From Rhizobium tibeticum (GTDB lineage: Bacteria; Pseudomonadota; Alphaproteobacteria; Rhizobiales; Rhizobiaceae): DNA of 64,000 bases. Positions 18,184 through 27,196 of this stretch are shown here, piece after piece (positions within the stretch are counted from its first letter, which is position 1; each line of letters starts with the position of its first letter). A program made the position numbers and the translations under genes. The DNA is taken from NCBI RefSeq assembly GCF_900110205.1, contig NZ_FOCV01000021.1, positions 1 through 64,000 on the forward strand. The letters run 5' to 3'. The notes below the pieces were generated by a model. The model searched no databases, was not told the origin of the DNA, and worked only from the letters and a program-made list of their open reading frames with translations.

Positions 18184-19350
18184 ATGCCATTTTGGAAGCA
18201 GTTTATAGTTTGCCTTGTCGTGATTGCTGCCGGCTTTGCTGGATGGGTATACTTTGTGCCGGGAGCTGGCGAGACGCTGCGCAAGGCCGGCTTTTCAAAG
18301 GTTTCCAAGCTAGCGCCCGACGAGGCTGTACCGCAGCTGCCGGCCAGCGGAGAAGGGCAGTCGAGGCGTCGCGGTGGCGGAGCCAACGCTCCTGTTCTGG
18401 TCGCCACGCAAGCCGTTGTTCGTGGGATCGTCAATGATCGGTTGAGCGCCATCGGCACGGGGGATGCGATCCGCTCTGTCGTGGTGATGCCGCAGGCGAG
18501 CGGCACGATCCGCGAAATCCTCATCAAATCGGGCGACAGGATCACCAAGGGGCAGGTCCTTGCGAAACTCGACAGCGAAGAGCAAGTCATCGCTCGCGGT
18601 CAGGCGGATGTGGCGCTGAAGAGCGCCATTGAGAAATCCAGTCTCTACCACAACATCAAATCCAGCGTATCGCGCATGGATGTCTTCGATGCCGAAATCG
18701 CGGAGCAGGGCGCGCGGCTGCAGCTTCAGGCCGCCGAGCTCAATCTTGAACGCCGCAGCATCGTTGCGCCGATCGATGGCATCGTCGGCATTATCCCTAT
18801 CAACATCGGCGACAACGTCGCGACAACCACGCCTGTCGCGACGCTCGACGACCGAACGGAAATTCTTGTCGACTATTGGGTGCCCGAGCGCTTCGCCAAC
18901 ACCATCACGGTCGGCCAGCCGGTTGAGGCAACGTCGGTAGCCCGGCCCGGTCGGGTGTTCTCGGGCGCGGTCGAAGCAATCGACAACCGCATCGACGCCG
19001 CCAGCCGCACAATGCGCGTACGGGCCCGCATCGACAACGCCTCGGACGAGCTGCGCGCCGGCATGTCCTTCAATGTCGGGATGAAGTTTGGGGGCGACCG
19101 ATATCCGGCGGTCGATCCGCTTTCGGTCCAATGGGACTCCCAAGGGGCTTTCGTTTGGAAGGTCGTCGACGGCAAGTCCGGCAAGGTGCGGGTCAGTATC
19201 GTGCAGCGCAATCCCGACTACATTCTCGTCAAAGCCGATCTGAAGGATGGTGATGCCATCGTCACCGAGGGCCTGCAGCGCGTCCGTGAGGGCGGCGGGG
19301 TGCGGGTTGCCGGCGAAGTCGCGTCGAATTCGGAGCCTGCCACGCAATGA
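18184..19350 (+). CDS. RND efflux periplasmic adaptor (membrane fusion protein)
   Basis: A 388-residue HlyD/AcrA-family adaptor with an N-terminal membrane anchor (about 7-25). It shows the lipoyl-like half-motif (PQASGTIREILIKSGDRITKGQVLAKLD), a short alpha-hairpin, the second half (APIDGIVGIIPINIGDNVATTTPVATL) and beta-barrel and membrane-proximal domains ending with DAIVTEGLQRVREGGGVRV. It bridges the inner-membrane pump to an outer-membrane channel. The hairpin between the lipoyl halves is short, as in the MdtA/VexA-like groups. Its stop overlaps the pump ATG by four bases. Confidence 0.92.
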   Translation: MPFWKQFIVCLVVIAAGFAGWVYFVPGAGETLRKAGFSKVSKLAPDEAVPQLPASGEGQSRRRGGGANAPVLVATQAVVRGIVNDRLSAIGTGDAIRSVVVMPQASGTIREILIKSGDRITKGQVLAKLDSEEQVIARGQADVALKSAIEKSSLYHNIKSSVSRMDVFDAEIAEQGARLQLQAAELNLERRSIVAPIDGIVGIIPINIGDNVATTTPVATLDDRTEILVDYWVPERFANTITVGQPVEATSVARPGRVFSGAVEAIDNRIDAASRTMRVRARIDNASDELRAGMSFNVGMKFGGDRYPAVDPLSVQWDSQGAFVWKVVDGKSGKVRVSIVQRNPDYILVKADLKDGDAIVTEGLQRVREGGGVRVAGEVASNSEPATQ

Positions 19351-22300
19351 ACGTGATCGAGATGCAGGACAAGCCGGCTTCCGGCAAACAGACCTTTACC
19401 GCGCTGTTCGTCCGGCGCCCCATCCTTGCGCTGGTCTTCAATGCCTTGATGATCGTCGCCGGCCTTGCGGCCTATGCCGGAATCGAAGTGCGCGAACTGC
19501 CTGATGTCGATCGGCCCGTCGTGACCGTTCGCACCACTTTCGAGGGTGCGTCGCCGCAGACGATCGACCAGGAACTGACGAAGGTGATCGAGGGCGCGGC
19601 GGCTCGCGTCAGCGGCCTCAAGTCGATTTCCTCCAGTTCGCAGTTCGGCCAGAGCCGGGTGACGCTCGAATTCTCGGACTCGATCGATCTTGCCGTCGCG
19701 GCAAACGATGTGCGCGACGCCATCGGCCGTATCGCAGATCGTCTTCCCGAGGAGGCAGATGCGCCGCAGATCGTCAAGGCGGATTCCGATTCTCAGCCGA
19801 TCATGCGACTTGCCGTGACCTCGTCCAAGCTCAACATGGATGACCTGACCCTTCTCGTGGAAAACCAGGTCATCGACCGCCTTGCCTCGGTCGACGGTGT
19901 TGCCGATGTCGAGACCTATGGCGACCAAGAGAAAGTGTTTCGTGTCGACGTCAACCAGAGCGAACTTGCCAGTCGCGGGCTGACTGTTGGCGATCTGACG
20001 AAGGCGCTGTCGAGCGCTGCCCTCGATATGCCGGCGGGATCGTTGAAGAGCCCGACGCAGACGATCGTCGTGCGTGCGATGGCGAGTCTGCAGACGCCGG
20101 AGGATTTCGCCAACGTCATTTTGCAGAACCGCGTGCGCCTCGGCGATGTGGCGAACGTTACGCTCGGACCGCGCGACGGGCAGACGGCACTGCGCTCCAA
20201 CGGCGTTCCCGGCATCGGTCTCGGCGTCATCCGCCAGGCGCAGTCGAATACGCTGAATATTTCGAACGGCATCAAGGACGCCGTTGCCGAGCTTTCGAAG
20301 ACGCTTCCCGAGGGCACGCGGATCGCCATCACCAGCGATGATGCCGTCTTCATCCAGGGGGCGATTCATGAGGTCGTGCTGGCGTTGATCCTGGCCGCCG
20401 TCATCGTTACCGGCGTGATCTATCTTTTCCTGCGGGATTGGCGCGCGACGATCATCCCTGCCGTCAGCATGCCGGTGGCGCTGATCGGAACCCTTGCGGC
20501 CGTCTATCTCGTCGGCTTCTCGATCAACATCCTGACGCTTCTTGCGATCGTGTTGGCCACAGGTCTCGTCGTGGACGACGCGATCGTCGTTCTCGAGAAC
20601 ATTGTGCGCCGCCGATCGGAAGGCACGGGGCCGCGGGCGGCCGCCGTGCTTGGCACACGTGAGGTGTTCTTTGCGGTGATCGCGACGACTGCGACGCTTG
20701 CCGCAGTCTTCATTCCGCTGTCCTTCCTGCCGGGGCAGGTGGGCGGCCTGTTCCGCGAATTCGGCTTCGTGCTGGCCTTCTCGGTCGGCCTCTCGTCCAT
20801 CGTCGCGTTGACCTTGTGCCCGATGCTCGCCTCGCGGATATTGACGAAGGAGATGCTCGAGGACCACGGATTTCTCGGCCGTTTCGGCACCTGGTTCGCT
20901 GATACCTACCGGTGGTCGTTGCATGCCTGCCTGAATGCGCCGCTCGTCGTCATCGTCGTTTCCGCGATTTTCGCGGGAGCGGCTGTGCTGGCCTTCTCGA
21001 CGGTTCGAAGCGAGCTGACGCCGAACGAAGACCGCGCCCTGGTAATGATGCGTTTGACAACACCGCAGGGTTCCAGTCTCGAATATACCCGCGACAAGAT
21101 GCAGCGGGTTGAAGAGTATCTTCAGCCGCTCGTCGACAGCGGTGATATCAGCAACGTCTTTTCCATCTCCGGGCAAGGCGGGCAGGTCAACAGCGGCTTC
21201 ATGGTGCTGACGCTGGCTCCGTGGGGTGAGCGCCACCGCACGCAGGCGGAGATTGTCGCCGATATCAACCGGGCGGCCGCAAGGGTTCCAGCCCTGCGCG
21301 GCAATGCGATCCAGTCGAACAGCCTGCGCATTCGCGGCGCCGGCAACGGATTGCAGATGGCTCTGGTTGGCAACGATCATGAGGCACTGACGACCGCAGC
21401 CGCTCAATTGGTCCAGGCACTCGACGCAAAAGGGCATTACGATGCGCCGCGATTGAGCAATGAGCCGACCCAGGCTCAGGTGTCGGTCACGATCGACCGC
21501 GAGCGGGCCTCCGATCTCGGCATCGACATTACCGGCCTCTCAACGGCCATGCAGTCGCTGCTGGAAGGGCGCTCGGTCGTCGATGTTTTCGTCAAGGGTG
21601 AAGCCTATCCGGTGCTGCTCACCTCCAACACCCGGCCCATTGACGATCCGACGGATCTAGAGAACGTCTTCCTGAAGACCGGTGATGGCAAGATCGTGCC
21701 GATGTCGGTGATCGCGTCGCTGACGGAAAGCTCGGTCGCGCCGCAGCTGAACCGCGAACAGCAGCTCGCCTCGGTGGCGATCACTGCCGGCCTGAAGAAC
21801 GGTCTCTCGCTCGGAGATGCCGTCAAGGAAGTGACCGAGATCTCCAAATCGGTTCTGCCGCCCGGCGCGCGTCTCGTCCCTCTCGCTGAGGCCGCGACAC
21901 TGGAAGAGAACTCGAGCGGCATGGCGCTGACCTTCGGCTTTGCCATCGTCATCATCTTCCTGGTTTTGGCCGCGCAGTTCGAAAGCGTGCTGTCATCGGT
22001 GATCATCATGTCGACGGTGCCGCTCGGGCTCGCATGCGCCGTCTTCGCACTGATCATCACCGGGTCGAGCCTCAACATCTACAGCCAGATCGGCCTTGTG
22101 CTGCTTGTGGGCGTGATGGCGAAGAATGGTATTCTGATCGTCGAATTCGCAAACCAGCTGCGTGATCGCGGCGAGGAGGTGCGCACAGCGATCGAGAAGG
22201 CGTGTGCGCTGCGTCTGCGACCCGTGATGATGACGATGATCGCGACCATCCTCGGTGGCGTTCCGCTGGTCTTTGCGCATGGCGCTGGCGCTGAAGCGCG

Positions 22301-22499
22301 CGTCGCGCTCGGCTGGGTCATTGTCGGGGGGCTCGGTTTTGCGACGCTGGTGACGCTCTACATTACGCCGGTCGCCTACCTGCTTATCGCCCGCTTTGCG
22401 AAGCCGCATGCTCACGAAGAGGAGCGCCTCCACGAAGAAATGGCTCACGCATCGCGGCCCCGGGCGCCAAAGGCAGGCCGATTGCAGGCGGCAGAATAG
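19347..22499 (+). CDS. RND-type efflux pump inner-membrane transporter
   Basis: A 1050-residue resistance-nodulation-division transporter of the AcrB size class with the 2 x 6 membrane helix layout. Seen are FVRRPILALVFNALMI at the N-terminus, GLVVDDAIVVLENIVRR in TM4, which supplies the paired proton-relay Asp residues, and MAKNGILIVEFANQLRDRG in the second half. It exports hydrophobic compounds by proton antiport; the substrates cannot be read out. No outer-membrane factor gene follows, so it must share a TolC-like channel encoded elsewhere. Confidence 0.95.
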   Translation: MNVIEMQDKPASGKQTFTALFVRRPILALVFNALMIVAGLAAYAGIEVRELPDVDRPVVTVRTTFEGASPQTIDQELTKVIEGAAARVSGLKSISSSSQFGQSRVTLEFSDSIDLAVAANDVRDAIGRIADRLPEEADAPQIVKADSDSQPIMRLAVTSSKLNMDDLTLLVENQVIDRLASVDGVADVETYGDQEKVFRVDVNQSELASRGLTVGDLTKALSSAALDMPAGSLKSPTQTIVVRAMASLQTPEDFANVILQNRVRLGDVANVTLGPRDGQTALRSNGVPGIGLGVIRQAQSNTLNISNGIKDAVAELSKTLPEGTRIAITSDDAVFIQGAIHEVVLALILAAVIVTGVIYLFLRDWRATIIPAVSMPVALIGTLAAVYLVGFSINILTLLAIVLATGLVVDDAIVVLENIVRRRSEGTGPRAAAVLGTREVFFAVIATTATLAAVFIPLSFLPGQVGGLFREFGFVLAFSVGLSSIVALTLCPMLASRILTKEMLEDHGFLGRFGTWFADTYRWSLHACLNAPLVVIVVSAIFAGAAVLAFSTVRSELTPNEDRALVMMRLTTPQGSSLEYTRDKMQRVEEYLQPLVDSGDISNVFSISGQGGQVNSGFMVLTLAPWGERHRTQAEIVADINRAAARVPALRGNAIQSNSLRIRGAGNGLQMALVGNDHEALTTAAAQLVQALDAKGHYDAPRLSNEPTQAQVSVTIDRERASDLGIDITGLSTAMQSLLEGRSVVDVFVKGEAYPVLLTSNTRPIDDPTDLENVFLKTGDGKIVPMSVIASLTESSVAPQLNREQQLASVAITAGLKNGLSLGDAVKEVTEISKSVLPPGARLVPLAEAATLEENSSGMALTFGFAIVIIFLVLAAQFESVLSSVIIMSTVPLGLACAVFALIITGSSLNIYSQIGLVLLVGVMAKNGILIVEFANQLRDRGEEVRTAIEKACALRLRPVMMTMIATILGGVPLVFAHGAGAEARVALGWVIVGGLGFATLVTLYITPVAYLLIARFAKPHAHEEERLHEEMAHASRPRAPKAGRLQAAE

Positions 22500-22743
22500 C
22501 GCCGCTGCCCTCCGGCCAAACGCTGCGGCTTATAGTTTATGAAAAGTTGTAGGATTGGATGAATTTCCTCTAAACCTTAGATGTTTTTTAAGCATGAGCG
22601 GCAATCATTCCGACAAACCGATAGATCCTCCAACGTTTCGGAGGGCCGCCTCGGCGCCGGTGTAAGGCGTTCCCGGACATGAAGGTTCGCGGTACCGGTT
22701 TGTTTGTATCAGTCGCGTATTGTTGTGTTCGGAGTACAGTACC

Positions 22744-23739
22744 TTGACGATTTATCGGCGCACTTCGGTGGATGCCGCGCTGTATGTTTTGCGTGACATC
22801 GGTCGCGATATGACCAAGACGCAGAGGCAGGTATCCACCGGCCTCAGAGTGGAAACAGCGTCCGACAACGGCGCCTACTGGGCGATAGGTTCGACGCTGA
22901 AAACCGATCAGAAAGCCCAGTCGGCTATTCGCGACGCCCTTGGCCTCGCCGCTGCGACCATGGGCACAGCTTACAATGCCGTCGACAATGCGATCGATCT
23001 CGTCAGCGAGATCAAGGCAAAGCTCGTTGCAGCAACCGAGTCCGGCGTCGACAAGGACAAGATCAACACGGATATCGCTCACCTGAAAGATCAACTGCGG
23101 TCGGTTGCCCAGTCGGCGGAGTTCAACGGTGACAACTGGGTTGCTATCGAGGGATCGGCGGATCCGTCCAAGCCGAGGCAGGTACCGTCTTCCTTCATCC
23201 GTTATTCCGATGGCACGGTAAAGGTCGACATGCTCAGCTATGAGGTCGATCTCGCACCGGTTGGTGCGACCACCTCGAAGGATGCACGTTACCTCATTGA
23301 TGATCGGGCGACCGGCTCCGGCGAGTATGGCGCTCTCACCTCTCAGTATTTTGCGACAGAGGCCGGCGCTTCGCAAAACTATGTGATGCTGAAGGGCGCC
23401 GGCAATACGGCAGGGCAGGTCGAAATTGGGGTTTCCAGCAGCACGACCCAGGCACAGGTGAAAGAGATGATCACCGTCGTCGACATGATGCTGAACCAGA
23501 TGACGACGGTTGGCTCAGCCTTCGGCGCACTCGAAAAGCGCATTGGCATCCAGAGCGATTTCGCACAATCGTTGGACGATTCCTACGCCCGCGGCATCAG
23601 CCGCCTGATCGATGCAGACATGGAAGAGCAGTCAAGCCGGCTGCGGGCCCTGCAAACACAGGAGCAGCTTGGGCTGCAGTCGCTGAACATCGCCAACGCC
23701 AGCTACGACAAGGTTCGCCAGCTCTTCCAGAACTTCTAA
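22744..23739 (+). CDS. Flagellin
   Basis: A 331-residue flagellin with the conserved terminal helices that polymerise into the filament: N-terminal VDAALYVLRDIGRDMTKTQRQVSTGLRV followed by TASDNGAYWAIGSTLKTDQ, and C-terminal RLRALQTQEQLGLQSLNIANASYDKVRQLF. The variable middle is short, as in rhizobial flagellins. Start placed at TTG 22744 because GGAG (22731-22734) sits nine bases ahead and relatives begin at this point; a TTG at 22720 is possible. No other motility gene is nearby, so this is an orphan copy. The N-terminal helix departs from the usual TNxSAMAAL (here TIYRRTSVDAAL). The 245 bases upstream hold no gene. Confidence 0.9.
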   Translation: MTIYRRTSVDAALYVLRDIGRDMTKTQRQVSTGLRVETASDNGAYWAIGSTLKTDQKAQSAIRDALGLAAATMGTAYNAVDNAIDLVSEIKAKLVAATESGVDKDKINTDIAHLKDQLRSVAQSAEFNGDNWVAIEGSADPSKPRQVPSSFIRYSDGTVKVDMLSYEVDLAPVGATTSKDARYLIDDRATGSGEYGALTSQYFATEAGASQNYVMLKGAGNTAGQVEIGVSSSTTQAQVKEMITVVDMMLNQMTTVGSAFGALEKRIGIQSDFAQSLDDSYARGISRLIDADMEEQSSRLRALQTQEQLGLQSLNIANASYDKVRQLFQNF

Positions 23740-23935
23740 CCGGTTGTCTTGAAAAAGGGTTCGTCGCCCCTATTCCGACGGGCGACATGGCCGCGCAGGC
23801 CTGTCACTGTGGCTTGCGATCCGCAGTAGCCGTGCATTTTGCCCAATTTCCAGTATCTGAAGAGCCCTGCTTCATCTTGTTGCCGCAATCCTTAATACTG
23901 GTCGCATCAACACCGAATTGGAGATACCGCTGTCC

Positions 23936-24601
23936 ATGATCAAGAAATTCATACTTTTGTCCGTTGCCGCAACTTACCTTAGCGCTTGCACCACGACTGA
24001 CCCCTATACGGGCGAGCAGAAGATGTCGAACACGTCAGGCGGGGCGCTGCTGGGTGCCGGCGTTGGCGCGCTTGCTGGCCTGGCTGTCGGCGGCTCGCCG
24101 GTTGGACGTCGCAACGCCGCGCTGATTGGTGCCGGCGTGGGCGCGCTCGCGGGCGGTGCGGTCGGCAATTACATGGACCAGCAGGAATCCGAACTGCGCG
24201 CTCAGCTCCAGGGAACCGGCATATCGGTCACCCGCCGCGGCGACAACATCATCCTCAACATGCCGTCCAACATCACGTTCGATGTTGATCAGGATGCCGT
24301 GAAGGCTGGGTTCTACCCGACGCTGAACTCCGTGGCGATCGTCTTGCGCAAGTTCAACCGCACGCTGATCGACGTAAACGGCCACACCGACTCCACCGGC
24401 AGCCTGCAGCACAATCAGGATCTGTCGCAGCGCCGCGCGATGTCAGTTGCCGACTATCTCGGCACCCAGGGCATCGATCCGCGCCGCGTTTCGGCCGTCG
24501 GCTTCGGACCGTCGCAACCGGTCGCCTCCAACGCCTCGGAAGCCGGCCGCGCCCAGAACCGCCGCGTCGAAATCCAGATCGCGCCTGTCACCCAGAGCTG
24601 A
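23936..24601 (+). CDS. OmpA-family outer-membrane lipoprotein with glycine-zipper repeats
   Basis: A 221-residue protein with a lipoprotein signal peptide ending in the lipobox LSAC, so it is probably acylated and placed in the outer membrane. Two glycine-zipper repeats follow (GALLGAGVGALAGLAVGG and ALIGAGVGALAGGAVGN), then a C-terminal OmpA domain for peptidoglycan binding with VNGHTDSTGS, LSQRRAMSVADYL and RRVEIQI. This architecture resembles YiaD-type proteins. Start ATG 23936 is six codons inside the longest frame and begins the signal sequence MIKKFILL. It ends just before a strong terminator. Confidence 0.93.
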   Translation: MIKKFILLSVAATYLSACTTTDPYTGEQKMSNTSGGALLGAGVGALAGLAVGGSPVGRRNAALIGAGVGALAGGAVGNYMDQQESELRAQLQGTGISVTRRGDNIILNMPSNITFDVDQDAVKAGFYPTLNSVAIVLRKFNRTLIDVNGHTDSTGSLQHNQDLSQRRAMSVADYLGTQGIDPRRVSAVGFGPSQPVASNASEAGRAQNRRVEIQIAPVTQS

Positions 24602-24616
24602 TCAACATTGCAGTCA

Positions 24617-24650
24617 CGAAAACGGCCGGGCCAACGCCTGGCCGTTTTCG
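24617..24650. terminator. 11-bp hairpin shared by convergent genes
   Basis: CGAAAACGGCC (24617-24627) pairs perfectly with GGCCGTTTTCG (24640-24650) around a 12-base loop. It lies between the stops of the OmpA lipoprotein and the convergent DUF2000 gene, whose stop is adjacent, so it probably serves both. Confidence 0.85.
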
Positions 24651-25058
24651 TTATTGGTGCATCGTCGCGCCCTTGGTGATCTTGTCGACGATCTTCTTCT
24701 CCGCCCTGATGGCAATGCCGACAACCTTGGCATCATCAGGCGCATACTCGGCAAAGACGGCTCTGTTGGCGGCGTCGTGGCCGGTTGCGAACATCTCCTC
24801 GATGAACAGCGAGGAGATTATGCCGCGCTCCAAAGAACGGCGGTGGATCGCCGATAGCGTCTCGCCCTCGGCCGACAAAACGATGATCGGCTGGATGGAA
24901 AGCGGATGGTAGAGATTTCCGGCACGATCCTTGTAGGCCTCGCCGATGATCTCGCGATTCTGTCCGGCAAGGCCGCTCATCAGGAAGGCGGTGACATTCA
25001 GCTTTTGCCAGGATGCAAGATTGTTTCGCAGAACGATTGCAATTTTGGTATCAAACAT
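24651..25058 (-). CDS. DUF2000 family protein
   Basis: A 135-residue cytoplasmic protein of the DUF2000 family, which has a peptidyl-tRNA-hydrolase-like fold. It starts MFDTKIAIVLRNNLASWQKLN and contains FLMSGLAGQ and IQPIIVLSAEG, matching the family start, the Gly-rich turn and the central strand. No enzymatic role is established. It is divergently arranged with an AraC-type regulator, a pairing that suggests local control. Confidence 0.82.
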   Translation of the reverse strand: MFDTKIAIVLRNNLASWQKLNVTAFLMSGLAGQNREIIGEAYKDRAGNLYHPLSIQPIIVLSAEGETLSAIHRRSLERGIISSLFIEEMFATGHDAANRAVFAEYAPDDAKVVGIAIRAEKKIVDKITKGATMHQ

Positions 25059-25143
25059 TCCAGTCTCTTTTCATGCGGGATTGAAAGTCGCGTTGGATCA
25101 GGATGTAAGCAATCACGCCTTCGAAGGTCTTGAACGTTTGTGC

Positions 25144-25980
25144 ATGGAGCCCGGCACAGACGGGATCCTGACCGCACCGGCCTTTCCTGGCATCGAGCGG
25201 ATCGAGGCGCAATTTTCAGGCAATGCATTCGAGCCGCATCGCCACGATACTTATGCTCTAGGGGTCACGATCAAGGGCGTGCAGACTTTTTCCTATCGAG
25301 GCAAGCGGCGCTTCAGCATGCCTGGGCAGGTGATCGTCCTCCACCCCGATGAAGAACATGATGGCGGGGCGGGCACAGATGACGGGCTGCAATATCGTAT
25401 GCTGTATCTAGAACCGGCGCTGCTGTTCGAATGCCTGGACGCCGAGAAGATCGGGCTGCCGTTCGTCGATGAACCGGTGATCGGGGATCCCATCCTGGCC
25501 GAGACATTGCTCGCCGCTCTTGGCGAACTGGATCGCGAACTCGATGAGCTTTTCGTCGATGACTTCGTTTCGCGCGTTGCGGGCGGACTTGCCAAGCATG
25601 CAAGGACACCACAGCGCCCGCTCGGCAGCGTGGCGTGGGAGCGCACAAGATTGGCGCGGGACTATCTCGAAGCGCATGCGACGGAAGCTGTGCAGTCCGG
25701 CGAATTGGAGGTTGTCACCGGCCTCGACCGTTTTTCCCTCGCGCGGCATTTCAGGGCAGCCTTTGCAACCAGTCCGCATCGGTATCTTCTTATGCGGCGG
25801 CTCCAGCAGGCACGCGTCATGATCGGAGCGGGCGAAGGACTTTCCGATGTTGCCGCGGCAACCGGCTTTGCAGATCAGAGCCATCTGACCCGCCATTTCA
25901 AGAAGGCCTATGGTATGACGCCTGGCCAATGGGCGGGTCTCAGACGGGTTTTTCCGCAAGGCCGGAGCGGCGCGCGATAA
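25144..25980 (+). CDS. AraC-family transcriptional regulator
   Basis: A protein of about 278 residues. An N-terminal cupin-like sensor domain (FEPHRHDTYALGVTIKGVQ, then the MPGQVIVLHPDEEHDG turn) is followed by two helix-turn-helix motifs in the last 100 residues, ending GLSDVAAATGFADQSHLTRHFKKAYGMTPGQW. The metabolite it senses is unknown. The start is uncertain: ATG 25144 is listed, but TTG 25138 has AAGG ten bases upstream, and the frame is open back to 24946 through the divergent DUF2000 gene. Its end overlaps the convergent AbrB-family gene by 41 bases. Confidence 0.88.
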   Translation: MEPGTDGILTAPAFPGIERIEAQFSGNAFEPHRHDTYALGVTIKGVQTFSYRGKRRFSMPGQVIVLHPDEEHDGGAGTDDGLQYRMLYLEPALLFECLDAEKIGLPFVDEPVIGDPILAETLLAALGELDRELDELFVDDFVSRVAGGLAKHARTPQRPLGSVAWERTRLARDYLEAHATEAVQSGELEVVTGLDRFSLARHFRAAFATSPHRYLLMRRLQQARVMIGAGEGLSDVAAATGFADQSHLTRHFKKAYGMTPGQWAGLRRVFPQGRSGAR

Positions 25981-27034
25981 AGCGAGCCAGCATCGGACCG
26001 GTAAACAGGATTACGAGGAAGCGGCCGGTTTGCATCGCCATCACGAAGGGCACGTCGACATCGCTGGACGCTGCAATGATGGCGACGGAATCGGCGCCCC
26101 CTGGGCTGGTCGCCAGATAGGCCGTGAGCGGATCGACGCCGGCGAACGTGTGCAGGGCAAAGGCCATGCAGCCGCAGATCGACATCAGCAACAGGATGGA
26201 GGCAGCCACGCGGGGCAGGGCACGAGCGGCGTGCATGACGATGCCGCGGGTAAAGCGCAGGCCGATATTCCAGCCGATCAGGGCATAGCTGATCGCCAGA
26301 AGCCATAGCGGCAGCTCGATCGTCAGCAGACCGAAGCCCTGCAGCAGCGAGCCGAGAACCAAAGGCAGGGTGATCGTACCGCCCTGGATACGAAAGCGGA
26401 CGGCAACATAAGCTGACAGGCAGGTGAGGGCGATGGTAGCGGCAAGCGCCTGCCAGTCGACTGGAGGGAAGAGGATGAATGCCGGCGGGTTGCCGCCATC
26501 GGCGGCAACCCAGAGGCGGGAAACGACCGAGGCGGCCACAGCAACAAAGACCACACGCAGATACTGCATGAAGGCGACGAGGCGGGCGTCGGCACCGTAG
26601 GCCTCGGACATGATGACCATTGCGGAAGCGGCGCCGGGAGACGAGCCCCAAACGGCCGTCGTTCCCGGCAAAACCTGCCAGCGTGTCAGCAGCCAGCCAA
26701 GGCCTGCCGCCGCGACGATGACGGAAAGGATCATTGCCAGAAAGAGCGGCGCATCGGCCGCCATCGTCTTCAGAATATCGACCGTGATGGTGCGTGCCAT
26801 CAGGAAGCCCACGAGCGCCTGCCCGAAGAGCAGCGGCCAGCGCAGCACGCGAAGCGATCCCTGGCCTATGGACAAAGCAAGGATGATCGCCCCCACCATC
26901 GGACCGATAAGGAGCGAAGCCGGTAGACCGAGCATTTCGAGCCCGACGACAAGCAGGGCCGAGATGCTGAGCAAGACTACCCACAGCGGCAGGCTGGCGT
27001 ATCGAAGAATGCGGCTGGCATCGTACAACGGCAT
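25940..27034 (-). CDS. AbrB-family membrane protein (putative transporter)
   Basis: A protein of about 364 residues with two repeats of membrane helices, matching the AbrB (formerly 'ammonia monooxygenase') family. Signatures are the LGLPASLLIGPMVGAIIL start of repeat one, AVWGSSPGAASAMVIMSEAYGAD, and ATSPGGADSVAIIAASS in repeat two. The biochemical function is not established. Start placed at ATG 27034 (MPLYDASRILRY); ATG 27046 is possible and longer frames lack family sequence. Confidence 0.82.
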   Translation of the reverse strand: MPLYDASRILRYASLPLWVVLLSISALLVVGLEMLGLPASLLIGPMVGAIILALSIGQGSLRVLRWPLLFGQALVGFLMARTITVDILKTMAADAPLFLAMILSVIVAAAGLGWLLTRWQVLPGTTAVWGSSPGAASAMVIMSEAYGADARLVAFMQYLRVVFVAVAASVVSRLWVAADGGNPPAFILFPPVDWQALAATIALTCLSAYVAVRFRIQGGTITLPLVLGSLLQGFGLLTIELPLWLLAISYALIGWNIGLRFTRGIVMHAARALPRVAASILLLMSICGCMAFALHTFAGVDPLTAYLATSPGGADSVAIIAASSDVDVPFVMAMQTGRFLVILFTGPMLARFIARRSGLAEKPV

Positions 27035-27196
27035 GATCCCATGCATGTCTTGCCAATGCTGGAACTGCAATCGAGGCGAAGCAGGGTGCAGCACTGGCGG
27101 GGAATACGACCGGCCGGAGAAGCCGGAGGACACTGCGCCGATATAGGCGCCAGCCATGGAAGGGGTCAATTGCGAAATCCTATAGGTTTCGCAGTG

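Noticed and set aside
19218-21437. A 739-codon minus-strand open frame under the RND pump
   Set aside because: It is a GC-bias shadow of the pump gene, His/Arg/Asp-rich with no recognised fold.
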